DNA of 64,000 bases from Prunella strophiata (taxonomy: Eukaryota; Chordata; Aves; Passeriformes; Prunellidae): the NCBI GenBank assembly GCA_036583965.1, contig JAZBQD010000014.1, positions 682,001-746,000 of the forward strand. Reading direction: 5' to 3'. This document shows positions 49,901 to 61,150 of the stretch, piece after piece. The notes under the pieces were generated by a model. The model did no database searches. It saw only the letters and a program-made list of their open reading frames with translations, and was not told the DNA's origin. Every line of letters begins with the position of its first letter. Position 1 is the stretch's first letter. Position numbers and translations under genes: made by a program.

Positions 49901-52900
49901 TCTTTATTGAGGGAGAAAAGCTGAGCTCCTGTCAGCACTCCCAGGCTGTTCACAGTCCTGGGACACACCAAGGGAACAAACAGGCAATCAGCACAACCAC
50001 GCTGGCCAAGGCTGTCTTCACCCCACATTGCCTTGGCTAGGGCTGCTGAATTCAGAGCAAACTTGGTGCAGCAGGTCTGAAGTCAATTGGGTGTATAAGT
50101 ACACTTTTTGGGAGAGGCTAAAATATATATACACTATATATATATATACTATACACAGAAATACATATATATATATATAAAATATATAGAGGTTCTGTAA
50201 GTCTATAAGCACATTGAAATATATTTTTATATATGTATTAGGTACACTTATACACATATATATATGTGTGCATATTGATATCTGTATATATACACATATA
50301 TATTCCTATATATGTGTATAGATTTACATCTATATATATATTTGTTTATATTTATAGAAATATTTCTATATAAAAATATTTATATATTGATACAAATAAT
50401 AAATACTACTAGATATATTATAATAAATATAATACAATATTATCTATTATATATAAATATATATAATGAATTACTCTATTATATACAAACATTTTAGGTA
50501 AGTATTTATATTTATATATAACCTATATATTTATATAGGTGCACATATTTTATGTGTATATGCATATATATGTATATATACATGTGTGTATATATACATA
50601 TACTTATACTATTACAGATATATATGTATCTGTATATATATAATGTATATTTATATGTATATATACATTATATATACACATTATATATACACATACACAC
50701 ACACACACACACACACCATAATATATATATGTATGTATGCATGCATGCATGCATGCAAAACCAGATTAATTTTTCTAAGAGTGCAGCTGACATCTCTTGA
50801 TTTTCAGGATCTGCCTGATTTTAAAAGGTGGTCAGACCACATCCCACTTCCTGACAGGAAAACAATCCCAAGGATTTTTGCTGCCTTTGCCCTGGGACTC
50901 ACACAGGGTTGAAGCCTTTGGACTGCAGCCAGGCTTTGACATCCTCGGGGGAGGAGTCGTAGGTGATGTTCACCACGGGGATGTTTGGCCGTGGCACGTG
51001 GAATTTCCTCTGCGCAGCGCTCCGGCCGATGGTGAGCCGGTGGACAAGTTCATCCTGCACCTCCTCCATCTGGGATTTCCTGCCTAGAGAGCAGAGAGAT
51101 CTCACTGGACTCATTCTCTTTAGCAAACCCAAGCAATTTTTTGTATGTCACTTTATATCACAAACTTTTTTTTTTTAAGAAAAATTAATTCATTAGATCT
51201 GATTGAATTGTTACTCTCCTTTTCCCCCATGGAATATTTCAATATTCCCAATCCTCCCTTTGCAAAACAAAGCAAAATTAAACAAACAAAAAACCCCAGA
51301 CAGAATTCAACTAAGACCCCAGAAAGGAGAGATGACTGGATGTCATAGAGAGGTGCAGATCAGTGTGACAGCACCCAAGGTGTAGAATAAAATGGGAATG
51401 TAGTGTTATTCAATTGTCATAGTCTGCCTTTGTTTCAAACAGAAGCTGAGGGTTTAAAAATGAAAACAAGAAAATTATGAGGAAGGTTTTAGATTGCTCA
51501 CACTGTGGGAAGGTAATACTTTCCACAAACAGTTCTTTAGTTGAAAGTTCAACTTTTTAGTGCAAATCAACATAGGCAAAAAATTTCACAGCTGCTGACA
51601 TATATCAACATCTAATGAGCTATTGTATCAATTGCATTTTTGACAGGGTTTTGAGAAATTTGAATTTACTCCAAGCCTGGAGTGGCTGCTTAGCTGAAAT
51701 ATTGTCACACTTTGCATTAAAAAAGGAATAATAAAAAAAAAGGGGTAGCTGCTCTCACCAGAGACTCAAGAATTGGGCAAGATTTGTTTATTTATTTTTT
51801 CATTTTAAACAAAACTGTAAGAATTAATTATCCCCCAGAACCCATTTGTCTGAAACATTTAGTTCAATTGCTGTTCATTAGCAGGCAACAAACTGAAATG
51901 CTTTTCAGTCATTTCAACAAGATCAATTATAATGACAGTGAGGATTGTTTAAAATTACTATAAAAATTTCTGTGGATAACTTCACAAAAATAAGGTAGAA
52001 TTCAATAAGGTATAAATAACCTTTTGGGCTCAGAGAAGATGCTGATTTCACACAGTTAAACTCTCTGTGTGCCATAACATTGGAACAACTATAAAAATCC
52101 TCTGAAAAACAACTCCAATTATCACAAAAAATTCTCAGGATTTCCTGGCCAAGATATTTTTAGTGATCTTTATTCAACCTTCTCACTTTGATACACAACC
52201 AGTAACTACACCACCCTCTCAATGCACTCAGATAGCAAAACCTATTCCTTTTCTCCCATTATGCTGATAGGAACAGATGAAAACAACTCAAGTTCAATAT
52301 GAAAAAAACCCTGTGTAAGATAGAAACATTTTTGTTTTCTCTACTTTTATATTCCCTCAAAACCTCTCCAGGGGTTCTCTCAAAACCTCTCCAGGGATCA
52401 ATATCTCTAGCCAGTTAAACAAATAAAAACAAGCTTTACATAGGCCTCTAGGATTATTTCTTTAATCACCAGAGCAAAAAGAAAATCCGTTGGTTTAACC
52501 ATTTCCTTTTTTCCTTTACAAAGCAGCCTCGGGTTGAAAGTGGAAGAAGTACCTCTACTATAATATTTGAGGCATTCAGGCCCTGCTGTGTAGGGTTTTC
52601 TCCTCTCCCCCCACCCTGAGTGTGATTCAGAAGGCCAATGACACGAGCTCAGTGATTTGTGCAAATCTGACAGGGGTTATGCGAGGAAAGCCTTCAGGCA
52701 GTGTTATCAAAGCTTGCACCCGCCACAGGAAGAGACACAGAACATTGCTATCCTCCTTCTATTTACACAGATTTTGAAAGACTTGTGCTTAATCTAGACC
52801 AGGACTGTATCAAGAGAAAAACATTTAGCTGTTGGATAAGAGGTTCTTCCTGTTGTTAGATGGGTTATCAGAAATCAGCAGGGTGTGGGGCAGGTTCTGC

Positions 52901-55900
52901 AGTGCTCTCTGCAGGGTTCAGGTGGGTACTTGGCCAGCAGGTATCCCATCACCTTTGCAGAGGCACCTGTTCTGTGAGGGATTTGAGGTGTCTGAAGCTC
53001 ATTAACTGGGCCTGAGTGAGCAAGATCTCCTGTGTGTGACCCACAGCCTCTACAGGAACTCTTCACACCTTGCACGTGCCCTGTACCTGAAGCCAGGATG
53101 GTCTTCTCATTTTCCATCTAGAATGGATAGAGAAGGCCATGGTGGATTCAAGGGCACAGCCATGCTATAGCAAAATCCTTCCACAGAAATAAAATTATCA
53201 TTTTTGTGCACGTGTGTGGGGGGAAATTCACCCTCACTTTCCACATCTTTTCTAAGTGTTTATTTGTCTGCTTTCATTTAAATAACTCTTTCTTTAGGAA
53301 GCAGCAGTGAAGCCTGTTCCCCAGTTATGACTTCCAGCCAGACAGTCCCTTAGGTGAATATAAGGAAAAGTTCCCAGAGCCTTCCTGAGCTCCGAGCTTA
53401 GGCAGGAGTTTGTCCTCCACCAGGCAATGTCACCACAGACTCCACCAACAGGATTTTCCACGCAGGCACACTTCCCCATCCACTGCGGACAGGGGGCAAA
53501 GAAGCCCTTCCCCAGAAAGGATTATACTCTGTGCCAGTTTCTGACCTCAGGTGGAAGCAGGATTTTTGCTGGCAAGGCAGTGAGTACAGAAAGCTGTCAA
53601 CTCTTGAACTACAAAAAGCTCATTATTTTTACAGCTATTACTTTAAAAGCTGCAGGAAATGCTTGCCTACATGTTTCAGTTATTTCTAAGTTAAGCAATC
53701 AAATTTACTAAAATGCATGTAGGACAGAAATTACTGAGTAAACAAGCTTTTCTTACCCTACCTGCTTTTCAGTCAATACCAAGTAGCAGCCTCAGCATGC
53801 CTCAACTGGCATATTTGCAATGTGGCCTTAATCAGAACTTCTCAAGACAGCCACACACTGTTGGATGCACATTACCAAGTTTTTCCAGCTATGGAGGTAT
53901 GGAATATGTTCCTGTGTCCTCCTGGGACAAGGACACCAAAAATCTGCTCCAGTGCCAGTTGCTGCTGCTTTGACCAAGCCAGGGAGTCCCAACCATAAAG
54001 TAACTCTACAAAACTATTGCAACACAGTTCCTGTGCTTCAGCCAGACCTGCAAGTGTTCTTGAAGCCCTGAATATGTGTTTCAGAACAGTGTAAATGACC
54101 TAGAAATGTGGATGATCATGAATTGAAGTGTGAAAACAACGTAACTGATTTTACAAGCAATTTAGATTGTAATGTGGCAGTGAGTTCAGGTGGAAAATCT
54201 GCATTAGCCAGCATATCATGGGCATTTCCAGTGTTAAAATCCACTGACTAGAGATCCCAGACATGGGAAATTTGGGTTAGAAAAGTTAGAAAAATGTTTT
54301 TTACAGAAAGGATGATAAAGTTCTGGAGTGGTCTGCCCAGGGGGGTGGTGGGGAGAGTCAGCATCCCTGGATGTGTTTAAAAAAAGACTGGATGTGGCAC
54401 TCAGTGCTGGGATGGTGTTAGGGCATGGGTTGGACTCAATGATCCTAAAGGTCTCTTCCAACCTGGTCATTCTGTGATTTAGGATGGGACAAGTGTAAAG
54501 TGTTTTTCCCTAGCTACCATTATGATAATGATAACGAGGGTCAGAACACACACCCACAGCAAACCTGCATTTTAAACATAAAGTTAAAACTAAACTTTTC
54601 CACCGAGATTCATCCAAAACACAACTTTAAGAGACTTCAGAATTAACCCAAACACGCAGCAAGGGGAGGAGAGCTTTTTATCTTGCATCTCAGGGTGAAC
54701 TTACGATCCACAGGAATTTGCTTCTGCCGTTGGGTGTCGCGGGCCACGCTGCCGCCGCTGTCGCTGGAGGTGCTGCTCTGGCGGCTGACGGCGGCCGGCG
54801 CCTTGGGCACGGGCACTGGGATGGGAGCTGGGGCACTGGGAGGCAGGGGGACAGCCACAGGGACAGCCATGGGGACAGCCACGGGGACAGGAGCGGGCGT
54901 GGGGGGCGGCGAGGGCGTTGCGGGAGCCGGCTCGGGCTGCTTCGCGACGTAGTCCGTCCGTTGTTTCTGAAGGAGGCAGAAGGGCTCAGTCAGGAAACAA
55001 CATTTGGGCAAGATGTCAGACAAACACAGGCTCTGCACCAAATGGTGTCTTCTATTTCCCAAAGGCTTCTCACTTGCCATGTATCGTTCCAAAATTTGCC
55101 AAATTTGATCTAGCATCAATGTTCGGCATCAGTTTCTCTGCTGGACACAAGACTCACAGCAAGGGAATCCTCTGAAACATGGTTTTGTCCTTCAAGCAGG
55201 TGAATTCTATAAATGAGATTGTTTTTAAACCTCAAACTTCTATTAAGTGGCACTTTTGAACAGCTTTCAGAACTTTTGACTTATTGAACTTTATCAGTGT
55301 AAAAATGTGTATTTTAGAGATGTTATTAAAAAAAAAAAAAAGAAACTGAAAAATTAACACATCCAGCCACACCTAAACTCAACTAATGTTTTAACTTCTA
55401 AACATCACTGAGGACAGCAAAATGCATTGTTTCTTGAATTGCAGACAGCATTTAAGAGGCTCCTGCTCCTCCTATCCATTCATCTGTGCCTTCTCAGCTA
55501 TTGACATGATCATTACAAGCCATCTCAAGGCAATAATCTGATTAAAAAAACAAGCCCCAGATTCCACAATTCTTGGAACAGGGCTGTTATTTCTTTCTCC
55601 CCCGAGTTCATGCAATGTTCTAACAACATGTAAATTATCTTGTTGCTAATAACTAATTAGCAGGGGTCTCAAGAATAACTTTGGGAAGTGATTTCTTCTT
55701 TGCCTTTAGAAGGGGACCAGTTACATAAGAACATCTGTATTTTCCCAGAGCAATCATAAAGACAGACAAATCCATAAGCCACCTATGCTACCCCTTTCTT
55801 TCAGGCAGTTCCAACTCCATATCTCAGTGTTTAACAGTGTTCCCTCTCCACAATTTTGGGCTGACATGGCTTGAAGGTTCAATATTGAAGTTTGTTTGCT

Positions 55901-58900
55901 CAATAGGGATGCCTCATCTCGTAGTCATGAGAAGTCTGCTTACTTTGGTATGAGGAGAGATGAATGCATTCTCCAGATTCATTGCTCCTTCCTGAAATAC
56001 CTTTCCCTATTCCCTTGGAGGCAGAGGGTTTTACAGCAGACTAAGCTGGGAAATATTTGCAGGAGCCATATGTTAGAATTTGAGCAGCAGATCACTGCCC
56101 TGACAACAATCAAACTTTTCTTTAAATGTCACCAACAGCCCTCGTACAGGAATCCAACTGATGGACAAGGCATTTATTAGTGAGTGTAATACTGATTTAC
56201 ACCAGCAGAAAATTTATCCCACCAGCTTCTCTGGCCAATCAATTAAGCCTGAGAAATGAGCCTTACTTCCCTTGGATGATTTTTCCCTTAAACCATAATA
56301 GTCAGCTACTAAATCAAACATATATCCCTGCAAAACATCTCCCATTAAAGTTCTTTGTATCTCAGCATTTCAGTTGTTCAAAGGCCTCCATCTTAACTGC
56401 TTTGTGCATTGTGGGGAGATTAAAATAAAATAATCATGATTGACTTTTCTGTATTTTATTGCTTCAATGTTAAGAAAATGAATGCTTCTTTAATTGTCAA
56501 ATGACAAGGAAAGTGAAATGCATAATATAAAAGTGAATAAGCAGAATAAATATATTTATGAAACTTGCCCTTTCGGTGGAAAGAGAGTGCTCCACTAGGT
56601 GCATAGCAAATATACTGTAATTTATTACATATAGATGTACTGTGATAGACTCAAAATCTTGTCAAAGAATTTTAAAATTTCACAGCCACTAAAAGCTTCC
56701 AATGATATTCATATCCTTTTATCTTGTTCACAGATTACAATTACTAGACTGTTATCCCCACAATGTACCTTCTTCATGTGTGTTTTAACCTTCTAAAAAA
56801 ACACAAAGAAAAAGTAAAACCTTTTCGTGATACAGAGGACTCATTACAAACCAAGACATCCACTGCACACTGCCACAATCACAATCCAGAAAAAGAGAGA
56901 TTTAAAAACCCGTGTAACTTTCAATGGGTGTTACTGGAGGAGCTGCAAAAACATGTTGTACTGCAATCATAAGCCTCATCAAAACAACTTGCTGCAGTGA
57001 AAACAAAAATTAATCTGGAAGCGTCACTCAAACTCTAAATTTACAAATGCAACCACATTAAAATACACTTTGCATTTTGCTAAACAGTGCCCAAAAACCA
57101 ATTATATATTTGAATCCCATTTAACATTTCTTTTTTTAACACTTCTTTTTTTAACTCCAGATCTTTTGAGGACGTCCACACATTCATCCCATCACTTCTA
57201 TTCATTGCTATAAAAAGAACCAAGCATGCACTATGGAATTTGGAAATTTCCAAAAAGGGGAAATTTTGAGATTCAATATCAGAAGAGTAATTCAGTTACC
57301 TCTGAAAGCTCTCCCAGTAATTGCTGTGAGGAAAATGGAGTAAATCACATCAAATAGTATTGTTAGAAAGGTAAAAAGTAACTGTCTCATACATCACTCC
57401 TGAAATTTCATACACATTAGCAATTTAAACGAAAGGAACATCAGTCTTGGTAATTACCTCTTCTTAATCACTAGGAAATGAATAGTGAGTTATTCTAATA
57501 TTCTTATTTTGAACAGGGAACAGAGTGCTGGCTACAAAACATACACATGTGATGCTATACGAGCAATCAGCTCTTTTCAGAGCACCTACCCAGACAGAGA
57601 CAGGCTTAATAGAAAAGAAAAGCCAAGGAAAATTGTGCCAAAGGATTTAAGATTGCCAGGTGAATGTAAAGAACACCTGTAATTGTAGAGAAGTAAAAGT
57701 CACAGCAGGTATTAAAAAAGTGCTTCATTTTTCTAGCTCAAGAAATGTTGTCTGGCTCAGCAAATGAGATAAAGGTGCTGCTCACAGAAGGGTTTGGGTT
57801 GGGAGGGACCTGATGGTTCCATCTAATTCCAGCCCCCTGCCATGGGCAGGGACAACTTCCACTATCCCAGATTGCTCAAACACCCATCCAACCTGGTCTT
57901 GAACTCTGCCAGAGATGGGGCATCTACAGCTTCTCTGGGCAACCTGTGCCAGGGCCTCACCATCCTCACAGGGAAGAATTTTTTCCCAATATCCAATCTA
58001 TACCTGTCCTCATTAAGATTAAAGCCATTATCCCCTGTTCTGTCACTCCATGCCCTTGTAAAGTCCCTCTCCAGCTCTCCTTGCTGGCTCTCTTTAGGTA
58101 CTGACAGGCCTTTGGAAAGTTTCCCCTGAGCTGAATAATCCCAACTCTCTCAGCCTTTCCTCACAGGAGAGGTGTTTCATCCCTCTGATCACCTCAATTC
58201 ACAAAAATTGGAACAAATTCTTTAAACTGTTTGGAATGATGATGATACACACACACTCATTAAAAATCTGGATATATCATAAAAGCTTACTGGGACTAAA
58301 TTCTGTTTTCTTATTTCTTGCCAGAAAAATCTTTGTTTTTACAGGAAAAAAAAATAAGTCTCAAAGCTGTTTTCAACACGCTATAGTCTGCATCTGGTGA
58401 AAAAACAAGATCCAGTATGATTCAAATTATTTTTAATGGAAGCAAGATAATAAGTTTGAGTAAAATTGCTAATGGTACCAACCTTAATTCTTGCTCAGTG
58501 TAAAAGAGTGGGAACAATATATTTTCAAATATGTTTTGGCATTAAAAAAAGGGAATATACATATTCAAACTATGGGGAAAAAAGACAAAGAGGCATAGGA
58601 AACAACCAAAACCAGTGCTAGTGCTGGGAAATGTTCTCATTAAGTTAACACAGACACAGAGCTTTCAGTTTACTCTCTTTCTGAATGTTTCAGTGCCACA
58701 TTCCTGTTTGCACAGTGACACGAGCCCACCAAGAGGGCTGCAGAGCATTCAGCCTCAGTTTTGTCAGCAGCACTGTGGTTTGGAACCTTTCCTGGGACTC
58801 CACTGAAGGGACAAGAGAGAACCAACCACTCATCTTCAGCCAAAAGGACCAGTGGGCTACCCAGGACTGGAAAAGAAAATTTCAAGCAGGGCTATTATGC

Positions 58901-61115
58901 AAACAGCTGCCTACTAAAATCCCATTAAAACCACCTAATTTAGTGGGGTACACCACATTTGTGATTTTACTGAATTTACAGGAAATTTAGACAGAATTTA
59001 CTTATTCAAATTGTTATTAGCTAGGATTAGTCCCCAATTCTAAAAAAAAAAAACAAAAAAAAAAAACAAAACAAACAAAAAAAAAACCAAAAAAAAAAAA
59101 AAACCAAAAAAAAAAAAAAAGAAAACCTGCACCTTATTAAACATTTACTCTCTGCCTAAGGATTTTGTACACATCACTGCTAATATAACTGTCTCACCTC
59201 CAAAAGGGGTGTCAGGAGATTAATTAACACACCCGCCAAGATACACAATTCTATCCTAATTAGGTTCTTCAAATTTCATTTTCAAGAGCGTTAAAACAAA
59301 GTTAATAAAATGCACAGAAAAGAGGAGATACTATGATGAATTATTTCATAGGTTCACCAGCAATGATTTTACAAATTAAGAAATAAGAGTGCTTGGGAAA
59401 CTCTTTATGTTCATATATAATAGGATAGTGAAATATCAGTGCTGGCTCAAAATAAAAAAAAACAGATTAAATTAGCAACACCCCAGAAAACTCTGATAAA
59501 CAATAATTAACAATAGTTGAAAACAGAAGCAAAATGCTCTCCTAAAAGTACAAGAGTACCAAACAAGCAAAAATATTTTTTCCTGGAACTAATTCAATTG
59601 ACCAGAAGACAAAGTGTTACAGCCTCTGACTCACAAAGATAATTAAATAACTGGGGTATTGCTGGCAATATCCTGCCAGTATCACCTCAGTGCTCTCAAG
59701 TGACTTTTTGGGACCTGGATCCTGAAAATGACTGAGGAAAAATCAGGATTTAAAGTAATGTGTGGCCTTAGAGGTCACCAGGACAGAGTGAGAGCAAAAA
59801 GAAAAAGCTCTGAGAATAATTGTGGTAATGAGGTCTTCATCTCTCAGAGAAGGGGTGTCTGTAGCACAATCAAGTGAAAAAAATCCTCTCTTTCTATGGA
59901 ATCCTTAATTCCTTCCTAATAATCTATGACCACCCTTAGGTGAGCAGTGCATTGGAGGTTATTAGTCTGTAAAGGAAGACACTGCCCTGGCAGCCAGCCC
60001 ACTCTGAAAGCAGGTTTTTGAAAGCTGAAGAGAATTTGGGAGAGCAGCAAAAGCTGCACAGCACCAGGCTCTGAGCCTGCTCCTGTTCAGGGTCTGGCAA
60101 AAGCACTGATAGGAACCACTTTGATTTCCTGCTCTAGCCACAAGTTCTCCTGTCTGACTTTGGGCAAGGCATTCACCCCTTCAAGGCCTCAGTTCTCTCT
60201 GATACAACAGCAACACCTCACAGTGCTGTTGTGAGAATAAATGGAGTTATGCAAACACTTCCCAAATGAGCCATGTGTCCATCACAGCAAAACAGACAAA
60301 TGAGAGTGCTCAGGAGTGCTAAAATTGTAATAATCACCACAAAGTTAAAGCAGCATTACTGACACATCTTGGTAAAGACTTCATTTATCCTGTGCAATTC
60401 ATTATATTCATAAATAATTTCACAGTATTTCAAGCTCACATTTGAATATGATCAAGCTGTAGAACAACCTGCCAGAGGGCAAAGTAACAAACTTATCTTA
60501 AACAGAGTTCCCTGACCCTCATTTTTATAGGTCCATGGAGAATGCTTTGTGGAAATGATTATTTTATTATATGCCATGTCTTGTCACTATTTCAAAGCAG
60601 AAAACTTCAAACCCTGCAGTGCATTACAGAAGAATAATGTGAGAACTTCTACTCAAAACTTTACTCAGCCTGTTCAGGACTTGGTGGCAAACTCCAAACA
60701 CACAAAATAACATGCACAGGAAGGAAAAAAAAAGAATCAAACCAGATCTTTAAATCAGGATTTGAAAAGCATTTTAGATGCATGCTTCACCCCACAGACA
60801 GGCAAATCCACAACCAATGCAGAATGAGCCAAGATGTTACAGGCAAACACTTTGGGACAGGAAAGCTCAGAAATTGTCTGATTCAAGCCCACCAAAATCA
60901 AGGCAGGTCTACTGTATTATTTTGCAAAACATTGTGGCATTTCTTGGTTTTCAGTCGTCAGCTGGGAGGTGCAGACACAACAAATGAATACTAGATTAGA
61001 TTAAATTATTAAACTTCAAGATTCAACAGAAGTTTGGTTCAAAAGTCTGATTTAGAGGCAGGCCTGGAATTTCTGCTTAATTCAAACTTGTTTGCCTAAA
61101 CTTTCAAGTTCATTA

Positions 61116-61150
<35 letters not shown>

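Noticed and set aside
50312..50912. Tyr/Ile-rich open frames
   Set aside because: Artefacts of the AT/TA microsatellite.
52356..52396. Two tandem copies of an 18-bp unit with a period of 23
   Set aside because: A simple local duplication with only two copies and no sign of function; mentioned in the intron entry only.
54683..55113. Plus-strand open frames opposite the EPS8 proline-rich exon
   Set aside because: They are antisense shadows of the GC-rich coding repeat; the minus-strand reading matches EPS8 and has proper splice sites.
61117..61146. Poly(A) as the tail of a processed pseudogene or LINE
   Set aside because: No gene-like or LINE-like body was recognised directly upstream of it, and no flanking duplication was seen; CR1 elements do not end in poly(A).
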